DNA from: an uncultured Paracoccaceae bacterium | GTDB lineage: Bacteria > Pseudomonadota > Alphaproteobacteria > Rhodobacterales > Rhodobacteraceae | DNA: 64,000 nucleotides | Direction: 5' to 3' | Assembly (NCBI GenBank): GCA_947501555.1 | Contig: CANMWG010000001.1 | Coordinates: forward strand, 1,550,001-1,614,000 | In this document: piece by piece, positions 1 to 8,029 of the stretch | How the letters are laid out: each line of letters begins with the position of its first letter | Numbering within the stretch: position 1 is the first letter of the stretch | Made by a program: the position numbers and the translations under genes | Notes under the pieces: generated by a model | Told to the model about the DNA's origin: nothing | The model's input: only the letters and a program-made list of their open reading frames with translations | Databases searched by the model: none

Positions 1-470
1 TTTGAGATGCTCTCAAAGAACACCGCCTTGGTATCAGGCCGGATCGCCGCCTCCCACGCGGCCAGATCAGTGCCATCCACAAACGTGACCTCAACCCCGA
101 AACGGGTCAAAACCTCTTCCAGAATATACAAACACGAACCAAACAAAGCCCGGGCCGAAACCACATGGTCGCCCGCACGCAACATGGACATCAGCGCTGC
201 ATTGACAGCGGCCATGCCAGAGGCCGTCGCAAAGCCATCCTCGGTACCTTCCAATGCTGCAATGCGGTCTTCAAACATGGCCACCGTCGGATTGCCGTAC
301 CGGGCATAGATAAACTCATCTTCGCCCGACTTGATGAACCGGGCCTCGGCCTGTTCGGCTGTCTCATAGACAAAGCCTTGGGTCAGAAAAATCGCCTCGC
401 TCAGTTCATTGTATTGGCTGCGGCGGGTGCCTGCATGCACCGCTTTGGTGCGCTTATTCCACGTCTTCAT
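1..470 (-). CDS. metZ: O-succinylhomoserine sulfhydrylase, N-terminal part (runs off the window)
   Basis: PLP enzyme of the Cys/Met metabolism family that makes homocysteine from O-succinylhomoserine and sulfide. The visible 156 residues begin MKTWNKRTKAVHAGTRRSQ and contain the family motifs YARYGNPT and FATASGMAA; the PLP lysine lies beyond the window edge, so completeness cannot be judged. Two in-frame ATGs exist (476 and 470). GAGGA sits six bases before the second and overlaps the first, so 470 is chosen. The gene is preceded by a promoter, SAM-II riboswitch and terminator (497-633), which fits methionine biosynthesis repressed by S-adenosylmethionine. The exact family member (MetZ versus another gamma-synthase-like enzyme) is inferred from the N-terminal motifs and the riboswitch context. 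Confidence 0.85.
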   Translation of the reverse strand, partial: MKTWNKRTKAVHAGTRRSQYNELSEAIFLTQGFVYETAEQAEARFIKSGEDEFIYARYGNPTVAMFEDRIAALEGTEDGFATASGMAAVNAALMSMLRAGDHVVSARALFGSCLYILEEVLTRFGVEVTFVDGTDLAAWEAAIRPDTKAVFFESIS

Positions 471-496
471 TGTCATTCCTCGCGCTCGCGGCGCAT

Positions 497-530
497 AAAA
501 AAACCCCGACACCGGGAAAAGGTATCGGGG
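497..530 (-). terminator. Rho-independent terminator in the metZ leader
   Basis: On the minus strand CCCCGATACC (530-521) pairs with GGTGTCGGGG (513-504), followed directly by seven T (503-497). It lies between the SAM-II aptamer and the metZ start codon about 30 bases downstream, so it is placed to act as the riboswitch expression platform. The ligand-dependent alternative fold was not modelled. Confidence 0.8.
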
Positions 531-545
531 TATCAAAACCCGCAA

Positions 546-603
546 CCCTCTTTAGCAGCATATTTAACGTGGCCCGCAATCCGGTAACAAATCGCCACGA
601 GGT
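546..603 (-). ncRNA. SAM-II riboswitch (metZ leader)
   Basis: Read on the minus strand, the element shows the SAM-II signature: P1 strand CGTGGC (599-594) followed by GATTTG, the block CCGGATTGC, the P1 partner GCCACG (573-568), then GTTAAA and finally GCTAAAGAGG (556-547). This matches the alphaproteobacterial metA/metX/metZ-type SAM-II consensus as I know it. Its 5' end coincides with the start expected from the promoter at 605-633, and a terminator follows about 15 bases downstream before metZ. Established knowledge: SAM-II RNAs switch off methionine-pathway genes when S-adenosylmethionine is abundant. Confidence 0.88.
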
Positions 604-604
604 G

Positions 605-633
605 GAAATACGCCGACACATTGACAAGGTCAA
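605..633 (-). promoter_or_regulatory. sigma-70 promoter of metZ
   Basis: Minus strand -35 TTGACC (633-628), 17-base spacer, -10 TATTTC (610-605). Initiation would fall around 600-597, exactly at the 5' end of the SAM-II aptamer. Confidence 0.65.
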
Positions 634-644
634 GCAGGCGTCAC

Positions 645-681
645 GGATATCGGGGACTTTGCCCCCGATATCCACTTTTTT
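645..681 (+). terminator. perfect hairpin with T-run, plus-strand direction
   Basis: GGATATCGGGG (645-655) pairs perfectly over 11 bp with CCCCGATATCC (663-673), followed by a T6 run (676-681). It has the form of an intrinsic terminator for rightward transcription, but no rightward gene is visible before it. It may block antisense transcription between metZ and the gene at 709-1623, or act leftward as a weaker stop for that gene. Confidence 0.5.
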
Positions 682-708
682 AGCGCGATGGATCAGGCGC
701 AGAAGGCA

Positions 709-1623
709 TTATAGCAAAGGTGCCAGGCGTTGAGCGGCTTCTGCATACATACCAACAACAGTATTCATGTTCACCATCGTCGTATTCAGACCCTGAAACT
801 TCAACCGATCGGCTTCTGCATCCAGATCACCACCGCCCAGCACCTCAGACAAGTACGGCTTCACAGCTTCCCAGTCCTCAACCACCTGATCAAGGCCGGT
901 TGCGATCTGCTCATTTGGGGGTGGCTGGATGCCAACATCAGCCATACCGTCACGCAAAGCGAGAAGCGAATTTTCAAAAACCTGCATCGTGCCTTGCAGG
1001 TCGGTCAATAACTGTGGTGTCTCTAGGCCACTTTCGATCAAGCAGGACTCTTTTGACATCTTTTGCGTTAGCATACGTTGCCGGCCAGAAATATCGATCA
1101 GCATCAAAGACGAAAACGTCATGGCATTAGGGTTTGAATACTGCCGGACCAGCTGTTCGACCAACAACTGGGCTGCAGCCAAAACGCGCAGGTTTTCATT
1201 AAATAGATATGCCTGATCTGCAGCGGTCGCGGTTTCATTCACCACAGCGTCAGCAGCCTGCCTGAGCGGCTCCCAGCGGTCACGCAGCGTTGCAATCGCA
1301 GCGAGGGTACGGGCGTTGGTTTCAGGTGTCTGAATGTTGATATCCGGATCGCCCAGTTCCAAAGCGGTCAAAATTTTCTCAAACTCTTGCGTGGATGCGG
1401 CCAGCAAAGCGGTGGCACCCGCGGGATCTACACCTTGTGTCAAATGACAAGCCGCCGAAGGAATACGTTGCGACAGCATACGCAATCTTCCGGAATAATT
1501 GATGCGTTGCTCGGCATTGTCCGGCACAATGCTCGCAGACAATTGCTCTGCATGGGCCGGTCCGGTTGCAAGCGGTACAGCGGCACCCAAGACCAGCGCC
1601 AAAATTAGATTCTTACAGTTCAT
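709..1623 (-). CDS. secreted PilJ-like (type IV pili methyl-accepting N-terminal domain) protein
   Basis: 304 residues with a signal peptide (1-25, cleavage after AHA). The mature part carries two related blocks, RINYSGRLRMLSQRI (about residue 40) and DISGRQRMLTQKMSKES (about 177), which are the hallmark of the PilJ/NarX-like periplasmic helical sensor domain. No membrane anchor, HAMP or signalling domain follows, so this is a free periplasmic two-repeat version, not a chemoreceptor. Start ATG at 1623 follows GGGAAG. Monocistronic as far as can be seen; the downstream neighbour metZ has its own promoter. Ligand unknown; in related domains it is nitrate or nitrite or unknown. Family call is solid, function is not. 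Confidence 0.72.
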   Translation of the reverse strand: MNCKNLILALVLGAAVPLATGPAHAEQLSASIVPDNAEQRINYSGRLRMLSQRIPSAACHLTQGVDPAGATALLAASTQEFEKILTALELGDPDINIQTPETNARTLAAIATLRDRWEPLRQAADAVVNETATAADQAYLFNENLRVLAAAQLLVEQLVRQYSNPNAMTFSSLMLIDISGRQRMLTQKMSKESCLIESGLETPQLLTDLQGTMQVFENSLLALRDGMADVGIQPPPNEQIATGLDQVVEDWEAVKPYLSEVLGGGDLDAEADRLKFQGLNTTMVNMNTVVGMYAEAAQRLAPLL

Positions 1624-2243
1624 TTTCTTCCCTCAACTGATATGCAGACAGTAAGCGTCCGCGCAACCTGTCGGCTGCCTCAAAGCTTCATTCGGTGATA
1701 CTTTGTGCGACTTCGCCCTCAGGCAGTTTGGATGTAGGCCGCAACAAAAATACCGCTTTTGCCGCCGCAAGCAGCGGCGCTAGCCCCGCATGTGTAGAGG
1801 CGATCAATGCGCCAAACGCTTGAACGCAATCACATCACAATTACGAAACTAAAAACAAAACCTGGAATGATGAAGACTGGCAGCATCGCTCAACCTCTGG
1901 CATCAATGACTTCATCGGTACTAAGGAACTGATAACCCAAAACAGCCTGCGCGACCTACCGCTTCATTGCGACCACAACGTTTTCACCGACGATAACGCC
2001 CTGAACGAACAAACTGCTAGCTTTCATAAACACACATGAAAGCCGTTGGGAGAGGTTTTTTCCATAAAGAAAAGGCCAGTTCAAGTCCTTACCTCAAGTC
2101 AGCCAAAAAGTTCTTTGTCGGACAAGCGTCCTGCTCAAATTATGTGCAAACCAATTCGCAGCGTCACAGAACATTCAAGTCACTGTCACATGTCGTTTGG
2201 GATTGACTGAGATTGATCAGCGCAAAGAAACAAGGGCACGCGC
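1624..2243. other. 620-base intergenic region, nothing convincing
   Basis: No start codon with a ribosome site opens a frame of useful length and no tRNA fold was seen. A GC-rich inverted repeat of the form GCCGC...GCGGC lies near 1760-1780. The region separates two divergently transcribed genes, so both promoters should be here, but no clear -35/-10 pair was found. Confidence 0.5.
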
Positions 2244-3131
2244 ATGGCACTTCTTCCGATTACGCAAAACGAGTGCCCGTCAGATAAACAAATTGATGCG
2301 GCCCTTGGCATGATCGGCAAAGACGCACCGATTGTGATTATGTTGCATGGATTCAAATATGATCCAGAGGATGACGCGCGTGATCCGCAACGCCATATCT
2401 TTGCTCTCGATCCTAGGCTTGGTTTCAAACGCGCCGTATCTTGGCCACGCCGTTTAGGGTTGCTTGGCGACAAGGGATTAGCCATCGGGTTTGGATGGCA
2501 CGCACGGGGCACCATCTGGCAGGCCCACCAGCAAGCCGGTCAGGCCGGCCAGAATTTAGCGCAACTGATATCCCGACTTTATGCCAAAGGCGCAGGGCGA
2601 AAGATTCATATCGTGGCACATTCTCTTGGCGCCCGGGTGGCGTTGCGGGCCGTGCAACAAGCAAAACCCAACACCGTAGGGCGTGTCATACTGATTGCTG
2701 CAGCCTTGTTTGAACATGAATTGTACGGCGGCCTACACAGTGCTGCCGGGCAAACTGCTGAATTCATCAATATCAGGAGCAAGGCCAACACCGTCTTTGA
2801 TCTGATGTTACGGCTCGCACTGCCACATTGGGGGCGGACCGTAGGCAGTGGCCGGGTACAGTCTGATCAATTGCTCGATGTGGCAATCGAACACCGTGCG
2901 GTTCAGGACGCGCTGCAAGAATTGGGGTTTGGCGCGGGCAAGACCGGGTCACCGATTTGCCATTGGTCTGGCTATCTGCGCGATGATACCTGCAAGCTTT
3001 ATCGATCTCTTCTGCATCGCCCTCATCAAACGCCGCTGCATTATTTGCAATCACGTCTGCGACAACAAGATCGGAAACCCCAAACCACAACGCGTTACGC
3101 CTTGTCCTTTTTGCCGCGCATGCCATTCTAG
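2244..3131 (+). CDS. alpha/beta hydrolase-fold protein
   Basis: 295 residues without a signal peptide. Residues 30-36 (IVIMLHG) form the first beta strand and the HG oxyanion motif; the nucleophile elbow is AHSLGA with Ser127. The segment VGRVILIAAA follows as the next strand. An acidic partner and catalytic His are not obvious; a candidate His lies in CHWSG near residue 237. It resembles the esterase/lipase-like hydrolases of unknown substrate common in Rhodobacteraceae. The GST gene follows after 26 bases on the same strand, so the two may be co-transcribed. Substrate cannot be assigned. Confidence 0.65.
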   Translation: MALLPITQNECPSDKQIDAALGMIGKDAPIVIMLHGFKYDPEDDARDPQRHIFALDPRLGFKRAVSWPRRLGLLGDKGLAIGFGWHARGTIWQAHQQAGQAGQNLAQLISRLYAKGAGRKIHIVAHSLGARVALRAVQQAKPNTVGRVILIAAALFEHELYGGLHSAAGQTAEFINIRSKANTVFDLMLRLALPHWGRTVGSGRVQSDQLLDVAIEHRAVQDALQELGFGAGKTGSPICHWSGYLRDDTCKLYRSLLHRPHQTPLHYLQSRLRQQDRKPQTTTRYALSFLPRMPF

Positions 3132-3157
3132 GGCGGCATAGCGGTAAAGGAAAACTG

Positions 3158-3865
3158 ATGAGCACGCCAATTGATCTCTACTACTGGCCCACACCCAATG
3201 GATGGAAAATTTCGGTTGCGCTGGAAGAGATGGCCCTGCCCTACACCCTGCACCTTGTCGATATCGGTGCAGGCGATCAGTTCAAACCTGACTTTCTGAA
3301 AATCGCGCCAAACAACCGGATGCCCGCGATCGTCGATCATGACGGGCCAGAGGGCGCGCCGATCTCCATCTTCGAATCCGGTGCGATACTGCAGTATCTG
3401 GCGCGAAAGACTGGGCAGTTCTATGGGACGACGACACGCGACCAGATCAGCGTCGACCAATGGCTGATGTGGCAAATGGGCGGGCTTGGGCCAATGGCTG
3501 GGCAGGCGCATCACTTCCTGAAATACGCGCCCGCAATGGACCCACCCAACGACCTGCCCTATGCGAAAGACAGATACCGGAACGAAACGGCGCGGCTCTA
3601 TGGCGTTTTGGATCGGCAGTTGGCCGAAAACGAATACGTCGCGGGTGATTTCTATTCGATCGCAGATATGTCGATCTGGGGTTGGGCGTCGCTTTGGGAA
3701 GGGCAGCAACAAACGCTGGACGACAAACCAAATATGGCGCGTTGGTTGACGACGATGGTGGAACGGCCCGGCGTGCAACGCGGGCGGGCTTTAGCGGCCG
3801 AAAAGCGGGGGGACTTCCGCAAAGACAGCGGCGCGCAGAACGTTCTGTTTGGAAAACCGTCGTAA
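3158..3865 (+). CDS. glutathione S-transferase family protein (YfcG/nu-class like)
   Basis: 235 residues. The thioredoxin-fold N-terminal half starts IDLYYWPTPNGWKISVALEE, contains the cis-proline segment NNRMPAIVDHDG and the glutathione-binding ESGAILQYLA. The helical C-terminal domain contains YVAGDFYSIADMSIWGW, matching the N-capping box and hydrophobic staple of GSTs. The start TPNGWKIS lacks the Cys/Ser of many classes and matches YfcG/YghU-type disulfide-bond oxidoreductases. Preceded by GGAAAACTG before ATG. Likely a glutathione-dependent reductase; substrate unknown. Confidence 0.85.
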   Translation: MSTPIDLYYWPTPNGWKISVALEEMALPYTLHLVDIGAGDQFKPDFLKIAPNNRMPAIVDHDGPEGAPISIFESGAILQYLARKTGQFYGTTTRDQISVDQWLMWQMGGLGPMAGQAHHFLKYAPAMDPPNDLPYAKDRYRNETARLYGVLDRQLAENEYVAGDFYSIADMSIWGWASLWEGQQQTLDDKPNMARWLTTMVERPGVQRGRALAAEKRGDFRKDSGAQNVLFGKPS

Positions 3866-3902
3866 CCTTTTGTTAGGCGACATAACGTAAACCTTTCCTT
3901 GT

Positions 3903-4256
3903 ATGACAAGAGAAAGGGTTGTCGCTTTGCAGTATCGTCCACATCGCTATCCAACCGAGTTTCCAATTGCGATCAACACCCCGACGGGTCAACAAAAAGG
4001 GCAAGTTGTTGATGTGAACAATGTTGGCGCACGGATCAAAGGCCTGCGCGACATGCGGCGGGGCGACAAGGTGCGGGTCAAGATCTTGAACATGAACGTC
4101 GACGCCGTGGTGCAGTGGGTGTCACATGCCTGCGCCGGTATTACATTCCGACCTCAGATCACCAATGATCAGGTAGACATGCTGCGTTATCGGCGTGACG
4201 GTCGGGCGGGCCGACGTCCCTCCACCGTTGGATTTGGCTTCGCCGAAATGCGTTAA
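3903..4256 (+). CDS. PilZ domain-like protein
   Basis: 117 residues forming a single domain with PilZ layout: an arginine-containing entry segment (YRPHRYPTEFP), then GQVVDVNNVGARI where the c-di-GMP motif D/NxSxxG would be, and the beta-strand VDAVVQWV leading to CAGITF. The arginine motif is RxxR here rather than RxxxR, and the serine of DxSxxG is Asn. Cyclic-di-GMP binding is therefore plausible but not assured. The gene converges on yciB and their ends overlap by four bases. Annotated from motif pattern; possibly a PilZ relative that has lost nucleotide binding. Confidence 0.6.
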   Translation: MTRERVVALQYRPHRYPTEFPIAINTPTGQQKGQVVDVNNVGARIKGLRDMRRGDKVRVKILNMNVDAVVQWVSHACAGITFRPQITNDQVDMLRYRRDGRAGRRPSTVGFGFAEMR

Positions 4257-4867
4257 TCTTCGGCCTTTTCGGGCTCTTCAATCAAATATCTTTGCAGCCC
4301 GATGATTTGCACCCAAAGAAAGACGAATAAGACTGCGGGAAACGCAAATGTCTCAAGCTTGACCCACAGATCGGTACTTTGGGTCCGCCAGATGATTTCA
4401 TTTGCCACAGCAAGCCCAATGAACATAAAAGTCAGGCGGCGGGTAAATATCATCCAACCCTCTGGCTGCATCGGCATCATCTCTTCCATGACGTATTGCA
4501 GATAGCTCTGCCCGCGAAGCAATCCGATCCCCAGCAACCCGGCCATAACGCCATAAACAATGCTGGTCTTCATCTTGAAGAAACGGTCATCGTTAAAATA
4601 GGCGGTCAGCCCGCCAAAAAAGATCACCATAAACGCTGTGAAAACCTGCATTCGGCTCAGTTTTCCGGTCAACGCCCAGAGAATGCCCATGGCGATCAGC
4701 AAAATCGGAATAAAAACCAAAGCAGCCACGATAAAGCCCGAATATTCGGTCCCCGCAAACGTAAATGTGTCGTCCTTGATCCGCAAATAGATCAGGAAAA
4801 ACGCCACTGTGGGTCCAAGCTCAAGGACCTGTTTCAGCACGGGGTTGATCGTCTTTTCTTTCATCAT
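4253..4867 (-). CDS. yciB: inner membrane septation-type protein A
   Basis: 204 residues with about five hydrophobic segments, MKEKTINPVLKQVLELGPT at the N-terminus and the family-typical GRTEYSGF-equivalent AGTEYSGF, RMQVFTAFMVIFFGGLTAYF and FKMKTSIVYG. This is the YciB/IspZ family, an integral membrane protein implicated in cell envelope integrity and division. A longer frame begins upstream, but AGGGAG lies just before the double ATG at 4867/4864, seven bases after the EamA stop, so that start is used. Downstream partner of the EamA permease in one leftward operon that probably begins with ftsY. Confidence 0.85.
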   Translation of the reverse strand: MMKEKTINPVLKQVLELGPTVAFFLIYLRIKDDTFTFAGTEYSGFIVAALVFIPILLIAMGILWALTGKLSRMQVFTAFMVIFFGGLTAYFNDDRFFKMKTSIVYGVMAGLLGIGLLRGQSYLQYVMEEMMPMQPEGWMIFTRRLTFMFIGLAVANEIIWRTQSTDLWVKLETFAFPAVLFVFLWVQIIGLQRYLIEEPEKAED

Positions 4868-4874
4868 GGTCTCC

Positions 4875-5789
4875 CTAGCCCCCCATTTCCACGATGACAG
4901 CACCAAGTGCAACCAGCGTCATCAAAAACAAGCGGCGGGGGCCCACCTTTTCGCCTAAAATAAACCAACCAATCAAGGCAGCAAACACCGTCGAAGTTTC
5001 ACGCAAAACCGCAGCCTCGCCCACTTTGTCCAAGCGCGTGGCCATCATAACGCCGCCAAAGCTGACCCAGGCAATCAAGGCCCCCGCAAAGCCGCGCCAC
5101 ATCAAAGGCCCCAGCTGCGGCGGAGCGGCCATCCGGCGATAACGCACAGCTGCAAGGATTGGAAAATCAAAGGCCGTGACAAAGAAGAACCAAGCCAAAA
5201 AGGTAAAAGGATCAGGCGATTGCCGGATGCCGTAGGCATCATATGTGGTGTAGACAGCCACCATCAAGCCGCCCAACACCGCCCAAGCAAGCCCGATTTT
5301 CAATGCAGGCAGGTCGATGGTCTCTTCCGATAAATTGCGCAAAGCCAACAACAAGATGCCGCCCGACAGGCAAGCCACACCAACCCATTGCAACGCGGTA
5401 AAATGCTCACCAAAGATCGCACTGGCGGCAATGACGGTCACTAACGGCCCGGTGCCTCGCACAATAGGGTAGACAACCGTATAGGCGGCGCGCTCATAAG
5501 CCAGCGCCATGGTCAGTTTGTAGGCAAAATGGATGATAACCGCACCTGCCAGGATCAAGACCGTCGTCTGATCGGGCCAAGGCACCACAAACAACGCAAT
5601 TGGGGCCGACAAGACGGCCAACCACCCATCAATCGCACCTCGTGTCAGCCACGGATCATGGCGACCCTTCTGCAGCGCGCCAAACGCCGCATGTGCAACA
5701 GCCGACATCAGCGCCAGGATTGTCGCCAACCGCGCGCCTTCCGGCGTGCCCGCAATCGACACCAACCATTCGCTCACGCAGCTTGCCAA
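4875..5789 (-). CDS. EamA/DMT-superfamily permease
   Basis: 304 residues with about ten predicted membrane helices in two repeats of the EamA domain: the first ends with VVTVIAASAIFGE-like sequence (VTVIAASAIFGEHF), the second with STVFAALIGWFILGEKVG. These GE motifs at the end of each half are typical of drug/metabolite exporters. Lies 73 bases after the ftsY stop and 7 bases before yciB, so it belongs to that leftward cluster. The transported compound cannot be told from sequence. Confidence 0.82.
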   Translation of the reverse strand: MASCVSEWLVSIAGTPEGARLATILALMSAVAHAAFGALQKGRHDPWLTRGAIDGWLAVLSAPIALFVVPWPDQTTVLILAGAVIIHFAYKLTMALAYERAAYTVVYPIVRGTGPLVTVIAASAIFGEHFTALQWVGVACLSGGILLLALRNLSEETIDLPALKIGLAWAVLGGLMVAVYTTYDAYGIRQSPDPFTFLAWFFFVTAFDFPILAAVRYRRMAAPPQLGPLMWRGFAGALIAWVSFGGVMMATRLDKVGEAAVLRETSTVFAALIGWFILGEKVGPRRLFLMTLVALGAVIVEMGG

Positions 5790-5862
5790 TCAAAATCCGC
5801 CAAGACAAAAACGGCCCCGCCATCACCACCCGGCAGAACCGACGGCTTCGCAGCGTTCCGCA

Positions 5863-7074
<1,212 letters not shown>

Positions 7075-7146
7075 AACCGCCCCACCTGTGATGCACCCGA
7101 TTTAGTCGGCAATGGCACCAGATGAAAGGGCCGCGCCCGTAAAACG

Positions 7147-8025
7147 TCAAAGCCAGCCAGCCGCACGCTGTCGTTTATGGGCCTCAACCGCATTGCGCAT
7201 CAAGATGGCAACCGTCACCGGACCAACGCCGCCAGGGACCGGAGTGATCCATCCGGCAACCTCGGATACGGCCTGCGTATCAACATCACCAACGATTTTG
7301 ACACCTCCCTCGGTCTCCACCTGGTTGATCCCGATATCGATGACAACAGCACCGGGTTTGATCATCTCGGGACCAATAAGATGCGGCTTACCCACCGCCA
7401 CAACAACCACATCAGCGCGACGCGAATGCATCGCAACAGATCGGGTCATATGATGGCAAACAGTCACGGTACAACCCTCGGCCATCAACATGATGGCTGC
7501 TGGCTTTCCGACAATCTCAGAATGGCCAATCATGACAACCTCAAGACCGGGCAATGGCAAACCGGTTTCTTTGATCAGCGCGACACTGGCCGCGGCTGTA
7601 CAGGGGGCTAAAGCCACATCGGAATAAACAATATTGCCGATTGATGCAGGGTTCATCCCTTCCACATCTTTCAGCGGATGAATGGCCGACTGCAAAGACC
7701 GGACATTGATATGGTCCGGCACGGGCCTTTGCAAAATGATCCCAAGCACCTGCGGGTCGTCATTCATGGCTAAAATGCGGGCCTTGCAGGCCTCTTGTGT
7801 GATATCTGCTGGCCAGACTTGCTGATCAAACGGCAACCCTGCCTGTTCAGCTGTTTTCACCTGATTACGCACATAAACAGCTGCCGCAGGCGTGTCGCCG
7901 ATCAGCACAGAGACCAGATGCGGCATGTTTGTTTGTGCATCCGTATAGTCACGCACCTCGGCGATAATTTGTTTCTTGACGGATACCCCATCAATGAAAC
8001 GGTGATCACGCATCGTTTCTGGCAT
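7147..8025 (-). CDS. FolD-like methylenetetrahydrofolate dehydrogenase, atypical active site
   Basis: 292 residues aligning by eye over the whole FolD fold. The substrate-site motif normally reads YVxxK; here it is YVRNQ (Tyr51, Gln55), so the lysine needed for cyclohydrolase chemistry is replaced. The KDVDG motif is KDVEG, the PCTPxG motif is PCTAAA, and the nucleotide-binding GRSxxVGxP is GHSEIVGKP. The C-terminal ITPVPGGVGPVTVAILM is canonical. The gene follows the fused diaphorase gene after 4 bases and is surely co-transcribed. From work on the human enzyme, K56Q loses cyclohydrolase but keeps dehydrogenase activity, so a dehydrogenase-only role is inferred. Whether a canonical FolD exists elsewhere is unknown. 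Confidence 0.78.
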   Translation of the reverse strand: MPETMRDHRFIDGVSVKKQIIAEVRDYTDAQTNMPHLVSVLIGDTPAAAVYVRNQVKTAEQAGLPFDQQVWPADITQEACKARILAMNDDPQVLGIILQRPVPDHINVRSLQSAIHPLKDVEGMNPASIGNIVYSDVALAPCTAAASVALIKETGLPLPGLEVVMIGHSEIVGKPAAIMLMAEGCTVTVCHHMTRSVAMHSRRADVVVVAVGKPHLIGPEMIKPGAVVIDIGINQVETEGGVKIVGDVDTQAVSEVAGWITPVPGGVGPVTVAILMRNAVEAHKRQRAAGWL

Positions 8026-8029
8026 TGGC

